This document shows positions 46,703 through 55,628 of a stretch of DNA of 64,000 bases, one piece after another; the stretch's first letter is position 1, and each line of letters begins with the position of its first letter. The stretch spans positions 192,984 to 256,983 of the forward strand of contig NZ_AP018223.1 of NCBI RefSeq assembly GCF_002368035.1, given 5' to 3'. The position numbers were made by a program, and so were the translations under genes. The notes below the pieces were generated by a model. That model was not told where the DNA came from, did not search any database, and saw nothing but the letters and a program-made list of their open reading frames with translations. Source of the DNA: Nostoc linckia NIES-25 (GTDB taxonomy: Bacteria; Cyanobacteriota; Cyanobacteriia; Cyanobacteriales; Nostocaceae).

Positions 46703-47512
46703 TCAACCTCGCATTTGCATCAAATTTCCTGAGGAGTAGCGACGCAATCCTTGGTAAAACACAGCGACGCCAACTAACAGCACTGCAATCGATCCAGCTA
46801 TTGCTAATAAAGCATGAATCCAAGATAGCGATCGCAATGCCTCAATTGGCAAATAATTCACAAATCCAGCCGGAAGCATTGTGTACAGCAGTAACTTCAC
46901 TGTTCCCTCAAACAAAGTCGCTGGATAAGTACTGAAGGTAAGCATGGCATTTCGCCACTGCTGTGTCAGTCCTTCGGAATTGCCCAGATAAAAGCTGAGG
47001 CTACCTATCAAAACATTAAAGCCCACGAATAATGTTGCTACCGAAACTGTCAACCCAGTAAACAACGCTAAATGGACTGCATCAGGCTTGACAAAAAACA
47101 AATAAACCCCATACCCAAACAGCAGATCCCCCCAAGATGTAGCATTCATCCGTCCCAGCAGTAGATGTGGTAAAAGGGCACGCGGATACAACATCCATAC
47201 ATCCAACTGTCCCTGCACAATCAGACTTGTCAGTTGCAAAGCATTACCACAGACAGTATGAGCCAAACCAAATCCTGTTGCTGCGATCGCCCAGAGAGTA
47301 ACTACATCTTGCACTGTCCAGCCTCGTAGCACTGGAAAGCGTGTAAAAAACAGCCCCCAAAATGTCACCCAGACTAAATTATTAAGTACCATTGCCATCA
47401 CTTGTGTGAGGAATGCGCCGCGATATTCTAAGTGAGCGTTCAGATTCAGCCAAATATAAGCGCCAGCTAATTCTAGGTAGGAAATAAAACGCCAGAACAT
47501 CTCAACCTCCAT
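46703..47512 (-). CDS. ABC-2 type transporter permease (second subunit)
   Basis: 269 aa, six membrane spans, COG3694-like ABC-2 family. It starts inside the end of the preceding permease gene (11-bp overlap), so translation is coupled. Together with the upstream permease and ATPase it forms an exporter. The substrate is unknown; related cassettes are often annotated for multidrug or lipid export. Its last 157 bp are duplicated at 45770-45926. Confidence 0.85.
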   Translation of the reverse strand: MEVEMFWRFISYLELAGAYIWLNLNAHLEYRGAFLTQVMAMVLNNLVWVTFWGLFFTRFPVLRGWTVQDVVTLWAIAATGFGLAHTVCGNALQLTSLIVQGQLDVWMLYPRALLPHLLLGRMNATSWGDLLFGYGVYLFFVKPDAVHLALFTGLTVSVATLFVGFNVLIGSLSFYLGNSEGLTQQWRNAMLTFSTYPATLFEGTVKLLLYTMLPAGFVNYLPIEALRSLSWIHALLAIAGSIAVLLVGVAVFYQGLRRYSSGNLMQMRG

Positions 47513-48299
47513 GCGCGTGGATACGTTTCACTGCCGTACGGTACACAAGCGCTACCAACAGAGTCAGCACAACTATGGCAACTCCCTGCCGCACTAACAA
47601 TTCACTGGCAAAACTGAAATCGGGATGCACGAATAAACGCGCCGGCCCATATAAAATACTGGCAAAAGGTAGAGCTTGTAGTACTGGCTGCCAGTTTTCT
47701 GGTAGTAGTTCCAAGGGAATCAGCATCCCACCCAAAATCATGGTCAATCGGGAGTAAATGAGCATTAATCCGGTGGTGTTTTCCAGCCAGAAAGCTCCTA
47801 AGCCTACTAAGAAGGTTGCCAAAAAATCTAATATAAATGCCAGTGGCAGCACCGCTAGGAATAATAAGATTCCTCCGAAAGTTAAAGGAATTGTGCCAAC
47901 AAACAGTAGTGCGACTAAAGAAGCGATCGCTACATTCAACCCAAAGCGCACTGTACGCTCTCCCAAAGTAGTCCACAGGCGATACAAAGGGTAGGATAGA
48001 GGGCGGATTAGTTGTACTGCCAGCGCCCCCGTCCGTACATCCTCGTCTACCTCCAAAGCAACCTGAGGACTGGAGAGGACGATAGACTCAGTGATACCCA
48101 AATACCAAAGCATCTGAGGGAGTGTTAAACCTCCCAACTGTTCGGCATCCGTTTGAGCATAGGTGATACGCCACAGTTGTAGGAAGATGTAGAGAATGAC
48201 AAACAGGAAAATTCCTCTGGAAGCAACTTCTCCGAAATAAGCCAGGTTGGAGCGAGCTGCCGTCAAGCCGATCCAAATATATTTACTGAAACTGTTCAC
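47502..48299 (-). CDS. ABC-2 type transporter permease (first subunit)
   Basis: 265 aa, six spans (COG4587-like), with LTLPQMLWYLGITESIVLSS and VGLGAFWLENTTGLMLIYSR typical of this permease type. It lies 8 bp after the ATPase gene and overlaps the next permease. Two different permeases with one ATPase indicate a heterodimeric channel. Confidence 0.85.
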   Translation of the reverse strand: MNSFSKYIWIGLTAARSNLAYFGEVASRGIFLFVILYIFLQLWRITYAQTDAEQLGGLTLPQMLWYLGITESIVLSSPQVALEVDEDVRTGALAVQLIRPLSYPLYRLWTTLGERTVRFGLNVAIASLVALLFVGTIPLTFGGILLFLAVLPLAFILDFLATFLVGLGAFWLENTTGLMLIYSRLTMILGGMLIPLELLPENWQPVLQALPFASILYGPARLFVHPDFSFASELLVRQGVAIVVLTLLVALVYRTAVKRIHAHGG

Positions 48300-48307
48300 T
48301 AAAATTA

Positions 48308-49264
48308 TCAGGCTGCCTGAGCATAAATGTGTGCAATTACCTCTTCCAGCGGCGGGTCTTCAATCGCAATATCAGCCACCGAACCCGCCTGGAGAATTTG
48401 AGTCATCACGGTTTCAATTGGTGTGACGCGGGTATTAACCTCCAGCTTGAGACTATATTCGCCAGCTTTGAGTTGTGTCACTCCTGGGAGACTGATTTCG
48501 GCGGGGGAAGTATGGAATTTGACGGTGAGAATCTTTGAGCCAACGTATTGGCGGCGTATTGCTGAAACTTTGTCATCGAGTACCACGTGCCCGTGATTAA
48601 TTACCACTACTCGCTGGGCTACTTGTTCGATGTCGCCTGCATCATGGCTGGTGAGAAATACCGTTACCCCTTCAGTGCGGTTCCATTCGCGGATGAGGTC
48701 GCGTAATTCCTGACGAGCAATTACATCCAGTCCAATTGTGGGTTCGTCGAGGAATAATACTTTAGGTGTATGGAGTAAACTGGCTGCTACTTCTGCTCGC
48801 ATCCGCTGACCTAAAGACAATTTACGTACTGGAGTATTCCAAAAGGGGCTGAGGTGAAAACGCTCAACTAGTTGGTCGCGACGTTGAATATATTCTTGGC
48901 GATTCAAATTATAGATTCGCGCTAGTAACTCCAAGGTATCGCGGGGAGGTAGGTGATACCATAACTGCGATCGCTGTCCAAACACTACTCCAATCTGGTA
49001 AGCTAATTCGCGTCGATTTCGCCAAGGATTTAATCCCAGTAACCTTGCTGTTCCAGATGAAGGCTGTAGTATGCCTGTTAGCATCTTGATTGTAGTGGAT
49101 TTCCCCGCGCCATTAGGGCCGATGAAGGCGATCGCTTGACCATCTGGAACGCTTAGACTAATCCCATCTACAGCTACAATCTCTTTGTGAGTGCGGTTGC
49201 GTCCCCAACCCCTACTCAGAGTAAACGTCTTAGATAAATTTTCCAGTTCTACGGCTGCCATCAC
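48308..49264 (-). CDS. ABC-2 exporter ATP-binding protein
   Basis: 318 aa (COG4586-like). Walker A GPNGAGKST, signature LSLGQRMRAEV, Walker B VLFLDEPTIGLD, H-loop TSHDAGDIEQ. The C-terminal domain of about 80 residues is typical of this subgroup. First gene of a three-gene minus-strand operon. Confidence 0.92.
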   Translation of the reverse strand: MMAAVELENLSKTFTLSRGWGRNRTHKEIVAVDGISLSVPDGQAIAFIGPNGAGKSTTIKMLTGILQPSSGTARLLGLNPWRNRRELAYQIGVVFGQRSQLWYHLPPRDTLELLARIYNLNRQEYIQRRDQLVERFHLSPFWNTPVRKLSLGQRMRAEVAASLLHTPKVLFLDEPTIGLDVIARQELRDLIREWNRTEGVTVFLTSHDAGDIEQVAQRVVVINHGHVVLDDKVSAIRRQYVGSKILTVKFHTSPAEISLPGVTQLKAGEYSLKLEVNTRVTPIETVMTQILQAGSVADIAIEDPPLEEVIAHIYAQAA

Positions 49265-49344
49265 CGATGAACCCCTTCAGTTAATTTTGTAATACAAATA
49301 TAATACAAAAGCTGGCAGCATAATAAAACCTAGATTTTAAATAA

Positions 49345-49470
49345 TTTTAAATCCAAACGAAATCCGTTCTGCGATTCAAGGTTGTGATGCGATCGTTCAT
49401 CTAGCGGCATTGCTTGGAAGTCCTGAAGATGCACCGGACGAAATAAAGTATCCTACTATAGCGATACTAA
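49345..49470 (+). pseudogene. Fragment of an NAD-dependent sugar epimerase
   Basis: Without a start, one frame reads NPNEIRSAIQGCDAIVHLAA followed by LLGSPEDAPDEIK, which matches the NAD-binding region of extended SDR epimerases. The frame then runs into unrelated sequence. Confidence 0.68.
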
Positions 49471-49576
49471 ATAGTTTGCGAACACCTTCTTTCTTATCTT
49501 TCTTTGTGTACTTAGCGACGGCAGTCGCTCATGGGGAGATCCCCAAGACCGCGCTGCCTCTACTTTGCGGTTCGTT

Positions 49577-49726
49577 ATCATAATTTATGGAGCTGTGACT
49601 ATTGGCACTATTTGGCAGTTTCTTAAATTAGAAGATAAAGTAGTTTCTATTGATTTAAGTGAATATTAGATTAAAGATATAAAGAAAATTCTAGGAATTT
49701 TATTAAGTGCAATTAAGCAAGGTTAA
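49577..49726 (+). pseudogene. C-terminal relic of a PD-(D/E)XK-type or restriction-like cyanobacterial protein
   Basis: Frame reads IIYGAVTIGTIWQFLKLEDK, then VVSIDLSEY, a TAG stop, and continues IKDIKKILGILLSAIKQG before a second stop. From memory this resembles the C-terminus of a widespread cyanobacterial nuclease-like family (pattern TIWxFLKLE...YYIKD). The TAG replaces an expected Tyr. The family name is uncertain. Confidence 0.5.
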
Positions 49727-50176
49727 GTCAGTTATTAAAAAGTACTAGTTTATTTTTCAACTAGTAGCTAACGCAGCATATGAGACTTACAGTAAAAAAC
49801 ATCCCATCGTAGGGTAGCACAGCTGTGTTAGCTCACAAATGTATAAATTATTTGAGATAATTTATTTTTCGGAAGTTCCGATCGGATTTTTATTCTACCT
49901 TTACTGAGTAGCTTTTGTTCTAATTTTTTTCCGACCTAGATACTTGTTTCCAAAAAATAATGTACATCAATCGACTAGCTGATACAAGTATGATTTTCAC
50001 TATATCTTTAGGTAGATTTTTAGCAATTTTAGGTGATAAATAGCTAAAAAAGCAGACATTATTTAAAAAACTAAGGCTGGCGTGAATTTAAGCGTTGTAA
50101 CTCCTATTTATTGGCGATAACATGGAAATAAGTTTACTAAAAGCTTCTCAAACCGCGTTCGATACTCAGTTTTTTT

Positions 50177-50443
50177 ATGGACATTCAGCTAATCAATATT
50201 GGCTTTGGCAACATCGTGTCTGCCAACCGAGTTGTTGCAATTGTCAGTCCAGAGTCTGCCCCGATTAAGCGGATTATTACCGATGCACGGGACAGAGGTC
50301 AACTGATTGATGCAACTTATGGCCGACGCACTAGGGCTGTAATTATCACTGATTCCAGCCACGTAATTCTGTCAGCGATTCAGCCGGAAACGGTAGCGAA
50401 TCGTTTTGTGATTTCCCGCGATCATCAGACTGTAGATAATTGA
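50177..50443 (+). CDS. remA: RemA-family (DUF370) regulatory protein
   Basis: 88 aa. The whole protein is the RemA domain: MDIQLINIGFGNIVSANRVV, RGQLIDATYGRRTRAVIITD. In Bacillus RemA is a DNA-binding activator of matrix and osmolyte genes, and remA-gmk adjacency is found in many bacteria, as here. The target in cyanobacteria is not established. Confidence 0.88.
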   Translation: MDIQLINIGFGNIVSANRVVAIVSPESAPIKRIITDARDRGQLIDATYGRRTRAVIITDSSHVILSAIQPETVANRFVISRDHQTVDN

Positions 50444-50611
50444 CAAGCAGTGGGTTAAAAACCTTACTCTATTTGCAGCCTATCAGCAGTACCATGTGAA
50501 TTAGACCAATTTTTTGCCACCAACGTTACAAATCCTGTAGTCAATGGTGGGCTTGGCCACGAATACAAGAGTAATAAATAATATCTATTGATTAATTCAC
50601 AGGTTAAACGG

Positions 50612-51211
50612 ATGATCCGAGTTTTACCCATCCAGAGTCGCGCTACTAGCAAAGAATCTCCAAAACTAGGCAGATTAATTGTTTTAACTGGCCCTAGCGG
50701 AGTCGGTAAAGGTACTTTAATGCGATCGCTCCTACAGCGTCATCCGGAACTGTATTATTCCGTATCCGTGACGACTCGTTCTCCCCGTCCAGGGGAAATC
50801 GATGGCAAAAGTTATTACTTTATTAGCCGTAGTAAGTTTGAACAATTAATCGCTGAAGGTGAATTTTTAGAATGGGCGGAATTTGCTGGTAATTATTATG
50901 GCACTCCCCGTGAAGCTGTGCTTAACCAGATTAATTCTGGCAAGTTGGTAGTGCTAGAAATTGAGTTAGAAGGAGCAAGACAAATTCGTGCTTCTTTCCC
51001 CAGTGCCTTAAGCATATTTGTTTTACCGCCTTCCTTTGAGGAATTGGAAAAACGGATACGCTCTCGCGCTCAAGACTCTGAAGATGCGATCGGCCGTCGT
51101 CTGCAACGCGCCCAAGAAGAAATTAAGGCCGCAGATGAATTTGATATTCAAATCGTTAATGACGATTTTAAAACTGCTTTAAATGACATCGAAGCGGCTT
51201 TATTTGGATAA
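50612..51211 (+). CDS. gmk: Guanylate kinase
   Basis: 199 aa from the ATG at 50612; a TTG at 50588 is a weaker alternative. It phosphorylates GMP to GDP. P-loop GPSGVGKGT, GMP-binding VSVTTRSPRPGEIDGKSYYF and EFAGNYYGTP. It follows remA by 168 bp. Confidence 0.95.
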   Translation: MIRVLPIQSRATSKESPKLGRLIVLTGPSGVGKGTLMRSLLQRHPELYYSVSVTTRSPRPGEIDGKSYYFISRSKFEQLIAEGEFLEWAEFAGNYYGTPREAVLNQINSGKLVVLEIELEGARQIRASFPSALSIFVLPPSFEELEKRIRSRAQDSEDAIGRRLQRAQEEIKAADEFDIQIVNDDFKTALNDIEAALFG

Positions 51212-51254
51212 CATAGCATTTTTAACAACATACCCACCCCTAGCATTAATCAAC

Positions 51255-51285
51255 AAAGGACACAAAGAAAAAGCTTTGTGTCCTT
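51255..51285 (+). terminator. Hairpin downstream of gmk
   Basis: AAAGGACACAAAG and CTTTGTGTCCTTT form a 13-bp stem with a short A-rich loop, 44 bp after the gmk stop. The T-tract is weak. A second hairpin (aaagtctgag / ctcagacttt) follows at about 51305-51340. Confidence 0.5.
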
Positions 51286-51433
51286 TGTCATTTGTCCTCT
51301 GTTACAAAGTCTGAGGGGAGATTTCCTCCACTCAGACTTTGCCGTTTGTCATTTGTCCTTCGTTATCGATCGCTTTTTGCTACTAATTACTAATCAATAA
51401 CTAATGACCAATGACTAATGACTAATTACCAAA

Positions 51434-51955
51434 TTAACCAAATAAACCTTGAATTAATGCCAGGTTAGTGGTTAAAAAGTAAGCTACTACTGCACCACCA
51501 ATACCACCAATTAAGAAAGTACTGGCAAAGTTATTCCAGCTTTCTTTGGAGTTAAAAGCATCTGCGGGAGGATTAGGTACAGTAACACTCTTGAGCGCTT
51601 TTGGAGGATTGCTATTGGCATACAAAGATAAAGCGCCGGTCAAAACAACAACTAAACCAATCGCTCCTAGTAATCCAGCTAAATTAGCATTAGCTGTATC
51701 CCGCAGTGGGCCTAGTTTGGCAAAGGGGCCAAATATCCAGTAACCATGAGCTGCTCCCACTTCTAGCGCACGTCTACCAGCACTCAAACCTGGACGATAA
51801 GCAGGTAAGTTATTAATGAACCACTTGATCAAGGGAGAAGAATTAACCGGAGTTTCTAGGTTACCTATTTGCGGATTACCGAATGCAGGAAAAACAACTT
51901 CGCGATTTCTGGGATCGCCAGGGAGATTTTTGGATGCATCTACAGCTTGAGCCAT
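51434..51955 (-). CDS. psaL: Photosystem I subunit XI (PsaL)
   Basis: 173 aa. PsaL holds the trimer or tetramer interface of photosystem I. Visible: NREVVFPAFGNPQIGNLETP, LSAGRRALEVGAAHGYWIFG, three membrane segments and an NLALIQGLFG end. psaJ and psaF lie upstream on the same strand after a 258-bp spacer. No psaI was found in that spacer. Confidence 0.95.
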   Translation of the reverse strand: MAQAVDASKNLPGDPRNREVVFPAFGNPQIGNLETPVNSSPLIKWFINNLPAYRPGLSAGRRALEVGAAHGYWIFGPFAKLGPLRDTANANLAGLLGAIGLVVVLTGALSLYANSNPPKALKSVTVPNPPADAFNSKESWNNFASTFLIGGIGGAVVAYFLTTNLALIQGLFG

Positions 51956-52072
51956 ATTTTTATGTTCGCCTTTGAATTAAAATGGTGGCATTTTTATATT
52001 AATAATAATTGTAGCTAAAGATGTCTTTTGCTTAGGAAATTTAGAAAAATTAATTTAGTTAATTTTAAAGCC

Positions 52073-52175
52073 GTGAAACTCGCAATATATAAACAGAATC
52101 GCGAGTTTCAAAAAACTATTTTTCCTGACTATTTAGGTGAAAATTTTGTCTAGTTAGTCCAAATAGACTAACTAA
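52073..52175. other. Stem-loops between psaJ and psaL
   Basis: Two inverted repeats in the spacer: TGAAACTCGC...GCGAGTTTCA (52074-52110) and TAGTTAGTC-caaata-GACTAACTA (52152-52175). The second could end psaFJ transcription on the minus strand; T-tracts are weak for both. Confidence 0.4.
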
Positions 52176-52213
52176 ACAATTTCAGATAATTGCCCTAGAA
52201 TTTCATTTTCCGC

Positions 52214-52363
52214 TTATGGTAGTGGGTGGAAAAGTAAATCTGGGAAAAAGCGATTGAACTCAATCAAAATACCTGCTGTGATTGTCAGCCATATGGTAGC
52301 TGCCACTGGCGCTGTGGAAAGAAATTTAACCAAATAGGATGAGTTGTCGGTTTTATCTGCCAT
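52214..52363 (-). CDS. psaJ: Photosystem I subunit IX (PsaJ)
   Basis: 49 aa, one membrane span: ADKTDNSSYLVKFLSTAPVA, ATIWLTITAGILIEFNRFFP, then DLLFHPLP and stop. Length and sequence match PsaJ. It follows psaF by 38 bp on the minus strand, the usual psaF-psaJ order. It is too short for a routine ORF search. Confidence 0.93.
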   Translation of the reverse strand: MADKTDNSSYLVKFLSTAPVAATIWLTITAGILIEFNRFFPDLLFHPLP

Positions 52364-52401
52364 GAATTTAGCCTCCAAACAAATGAATTAGTGAAACTGG
52401 T

Positions 52402-52896
52402 TTAGCGCGGGGAAATTGGAATTTCGGTATCTTTGGCTGCTAATTTACCAGAGGTTAATTCTTGGATTGCTGCTAGGGGCCAAGTAAAGCCTGTAGCAAT
52501 GATAGGTAGTGCCAAAGCGAGATCGATTTGGATTTCTTTTTGTTCGGGATCGGATTCCTTTTTGATCGTTTGCAGATAGGTACGGCCTACCCAGCCAATC
52601 CAGCCAGCAATATATAAAAATAGAATGCTAGGGATCAAAAAATCACCAGCACGATCTAAACGGCCATCAACAATCAAGTGGGGGTAACCCTCAGGACCGC
52701 ACAGCGCTTGAGAATAACGCTCAAATCGCTTTTGCCCTGATTGTGGGTCACTAGTGGTATTACGGGCGTTAGCAGCTAGCTCTTGAAAAGCGGGATTGTC
52801 TTTACAAGGTGTCAAATTAGCCCCTAGAGCTTGTGCTGGGGGGGCAAAGTTGCACCACAGACAAATCGCTAAAATCAAAGCAAACAATCGTCGCAT
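52402..52896 (-). CDS. psaF: Photosystem I subunit III (PsaF)
   Basis: 164 aa from the ATG at 52896 (MRRLFALILAICLWCNFAPP), a signal peptide cleaved after AQA to give LGANLTPCKDNPAF. Upstream in-frame codons to 53160 are not family-like. PsaF is a lumen-exposed, membrane-anchored subunit near the electron-donor docking site. It is first in a psaFJ unit. Confidence 0.95.
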   Translation of the reverse strand: MRRLFALILAICLWCNFAPPAQALGANLTPCKDNPAFQELAANARNTTSDPQSGQKRFERYSQALCGPEGYPHLIVDGRLDRAGDFLIPSILFLYIAGWIGWVGRTYLQTIKKESDPEQKEIQIDLALALPIIATGFTWPLAAIQELTSGKLAAKDTEIPISPR

Positions 52897-53238
52897 AGAG
52901 TGTTTCCTTTTATTACAAAACAAAAAGTTCTTTGTACAAAACGAAGCGGCTTGTACAGTCTTTATTTGCATAACTAGGAAGTCATCATACTCTTGGGTGG
53001 GAACCGAGTAAAGTTTAAGTAAATAAAAGTTAAAGCTTCTCAACCAAGATCCTGTGGGAAATGGAGAATGGGCAGTGGGGCCTAGTGAGTAAGAACTGCT
53101 GAGTATATTAATTTTTGTAGTAGGGTAGTAAGCAAGGACGATTTTGTTTGTGCTACTCAAAATTTAGGACTCAGAACTCAAAACTCCGAGCTTGGAACTT
53201 CCTACTGCCTACTCCCCATTCCCCATTCTTTAGCCTCA
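52897..53238. other. Divergent region between psaF and tsaD
   Basis: 342 bp with no gene. It should contain the psaF promoter; short repeats of the ggaactcc / ctactcccc type occur at 53160-53230 before tsaD. Confidence 0.45.
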
Positions 53239-54279
53239 ATGACAACCGTTTTAGCAATAGAAACTAGCTGTGATGAAACTGCTGTTGCAATTGTGAATAA
53301 TCGTGAAGTTTACAGCAGCATTATCGCCTCGCAAATTCCAGTCCATCAGCAATATGGCGGAGTAGTGCCAGAAGTAGCGTCCCGCCAGCATTTGGAAACA
53401 ATCAATCAAGCGATCGCTCAAGCTCTAGAGCAAGCCAAACTAGACTGGGATAAAATTGATGGAATTGCCGCCACTTGTGCCCCTGGACTCGTAGGAGCGC
53501 TGTTGGTGGGATTAACTGCTGCCAAAACCCTGGCGATGGTACATAACAAACCTTTTTTGGGAGTCCATCATCTCGAAGGTCACATTTACGCAACTTACTT
53601 GAGCGAGCCAAGTTTAAATCCCCCTTTTCTTAGCTTACTGGTTTCAGGCGGACATACAAGCTTGATTTATGTTAAAGATTGTGGTAATTACGAAACGCTA
53701 GGACAAACCCGCGATGATGCTGCGGGTGAAGCCTTTGATAAAGTGGCGCGATTATTAAAGCTGGGTTATCCCGGCGGCCCGGTAATTGACAAACTCGCAC
53801 AACAGGGAAATCCCCAAGCTTTCGTCTTACCAGAAGGAAAAGTTTGTTTACCTAGCGGCGGGTTTCATCGTTATGATGCGAGTTTTAGCGGATTAAAAAC
53901 CGCTGTATTGCGTTTAGTACAGCAGTTAGAGAAAGATGGCAAACAAGTGCCAGTAAAAGACGTAGCAGCTAGCTTTCAGGATACTGTAGCGCGATCGCTA
54001 ACCAAAAGAGCGATCGCCTGTGCCCTAGACTATGGTTTAGACACAATTGCCGTTGGCGGCGGCGTAGCAGCCAATAGCGGTTTGAGAAAAAACCTCCAAG
54101 CCGCCGCCACTGAACATAACCTACGCGTTTTATTTCCGCCGTTGAAATTCTGTACTGACAACGCCGCCATGATTGGCTGCGCCGCCGCCGAACATCTATC
54201 CTCTGGCCATACATCGCCCTTGACACTGGGCGTTGAATCTAGATTAGCCCTGAATCAGGTGATGAAGTTGTATCAATAA
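53239..54279 (+). CDS. tsaD: tRNA N6-adenosine threonylcarbamoyltransferase
   Basis: 346 aa, Kae1/TsaD/Gcp family. It adds threonylcarbamoyl to A37 of ANN-decoding tRNAs. Motifs: LAIETSCDETAVAIV, the metal-binding HHLEGHIYA, LVSGGHTSLIYVKD and the C-terminal FCTDNAAMIG. Full length. It is followed by tandem short repeats. Confidence 0.96.
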   Translation: MTTVLAIETSCDETAVAIVNNREVYSSIIASQIPVHQQYGGVVPEVASRQHLETINQAIAQALEQAKLDWDKIDGIAATCAPGLVGALLVGLTAAKTLAMVHNKPFLGVHHLEGHIYATYLSEPSLNPPFLSLLVSGGHTSLIYVKDCGNYETLGQTRDDAAGEAFDKVARLLKLGYPGGPVIDKLAQQGNPQAFVLPEGKVCLPSGGFHRYDASFSGLKTAVLRLVQQLEKDGKQVPVKDVAASFQDTVARSLTKRAIACALDYGLDTIAVGGGVAANSGLRKNLQAAATEHNLRVLFPPLKFCTDNAAMIGCAAAEHLSSGHTSPLTLGVESRLALNQVMKLYQ

Positions 54280-54284
54280 ACGAT

Positions 54285-54432
54285 TGGGGACTGGGGGCTG
54301 GGGGACTGGGGGACTGGGGACAAGGAGAATAATTGTTAACTCCTCACTCCTCACTCTTCACTCCTAACTCCTCACTCCTAACTCAGCACTCCCAGTCCCC
54401 AATACCCAGTCCCCAATACCCAGTTCCCAATC
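54285..54432. repeat. Short tandem heptamer repeats
   Basis: Repeats of ggggactg (54285-54320), ctcctaact/ctcctcactc (54335-54385) and ccagtccccaata (54385-54430), typical Nostoc tandem heptamers, between tsaD and the hydrolase. Confidence 0.75.
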
Positions 54433-54433
54433 C

Positions 54434-55345
54434 CTATTCACTCTTAACTATCGACCGGATGTAATCGGCTACTGCATCTGGCTGCTCTAACATAGCCAAG
54501 TGTCCGCAATTAGGAATTTCTAAAACATTGTCACCACAGTATTGAAACAGCCTGTGGAAACTAGCTAGATGACGGACATACTTGGGTTCCATAACTTTGT
54601 CTTCCGAACCAGCCAAAAAATAAACTGGCTGCTTAAGTTGGGATACTAGCTCAGGCAAACGGTTGATTTCTTCTTCAGTTGTAGAATCTAACAAAGCTCC
54701 CAGCGCCGCTTCTGGGTCAGCCACAACAAAATCAATCACCCGCTGACGTGCCCAATAGCGCTCTAAAGGACGCGCCACGCTGGCTCTGGTAAACAGTAAA
54801 TCAATTAAAGGCACTTGGGAGAGCCAACGCGGACGGATTTGCAAAAATTTCTGACCTGCCGAGCGAAACTGCTCAAAAGCTTCTTTGAGGTAAATACCCC
54901 CGCCAGCGTTGATACAAATAACTCCCTTAACACACTCAGGTATTCGATCTGCTCCCCATAGAGCGATCGTACCTCCTAAAGAGTGACCAATTAGCCAAGC
55001 ACTAGTAATATTTAGCTGTTCCAGAAGAATTGCTAAATCCTGAGCATAGGCAGCAGGGGTATAAAGAGAATCGAAAGGTGAACCAAACTCACCACTGGAG
55101 ATGGGAGTCAGACTCACAGACGTTTGTGCCCGACTAAAATCAGTTTTTACCTGGGACTGGGATTCACCAAAACCCCGCAAATCATAGGACAGGCACTGCA
55201 AATCATCTGATAGGCGGGAAATCACAGGTTGCCAGTATCCACGGCTATTGAGCCAACCGTGGATAAATACTAAAGCGTGGGGGCAGGAAGTGGGAGCCGT
55301 TAGCTCGTATGCGTGTGGAACGCCCAAGATTTCAATAGTTGCCAT
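54434..55345 (-). CDS. Alpha/beta hydrolase
   Basis: 303 aa. HGW oxyanion loop (LVFIHGWLNSRGYW), SYDLRGFGES, nucleophile elbow IGHSLGGTIALWG, acid likely in AGSEDKVMEP, and catalytic His in NCGHLAMLEQ. The substrate cannot be told from sequence. It converges on tsaD. Confidence 0.85.
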   Translation of the reverse strand: MATIEILGVPHAYELTAPTSCPHALVFIHGWLNSRGYWQPVISRLSDDLQCLSYDLRGFGESQSQVKTDFSRAQTSVSLTPISSGEFGSPFDSLYTPAAYAQDLAILLEQLNITSAWLIGHSLGGTIALWGADRIPECVKGVICINAGGGIYLKEAFEQFRSAGQKFLQIRPRWLSQVPLIDLLFTRASVARPLERYWARQRVIDFVVADPEAALGALLDSTTEEEINRLPELVSQLKQPVYFLAGSEDKVMEPKYVRHLASFHRLFQYCGDNVLEIPNCGHLAMLEQPDAVADYIRSIVKSE

Positions 55346-55628
55346 ACTTATATCGTACCCCTAAGGGTGGGTGCGACTAAATAGGAAGTCTGAGGAGTTA
55401 GGAGTGAGTAGTTATGAGTTAGAAGTTAAAAGTTAGGAGTTATACCAAAACCTGGTTTATTACCCTGTTTTTTAAAAAAGCAGTTCTTGAGCAGCGGGAG
55501 AAAAAAGAGGGTTATCAATACCCCGAAGCCCGCATCCTGTAGGCGTTCTAAAAAATTGGCGAAGGTATTGGTTGTAAAAGCAGATTTAGTATTATTCCTC
55601 ACTCTTAACTACTCACTCCTAACTTTTT

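Larger units (their letters stand above)
49265..50176. other. Gene graveyard and spacer between the ABC operon and remA
   Basis: 912 bp. It holds two gene relics (49345-49470 and 49577-49726), a GC-rich dispersed repeat between them (about 49510-49570) and an AT-rich leader of remA. No intact gene is seen. Confidence 0.65.

Noticed and set aside
51956..52213. psaI gene between psaJ and psaL
   Set aside because: Both strands were scanned for the short PsaI sequence; not found.
54285..54432. Possible CRISPR array
   Set aside because: Units are 7-13 bp tandem heptamers without spacers; no cas genes nearby.
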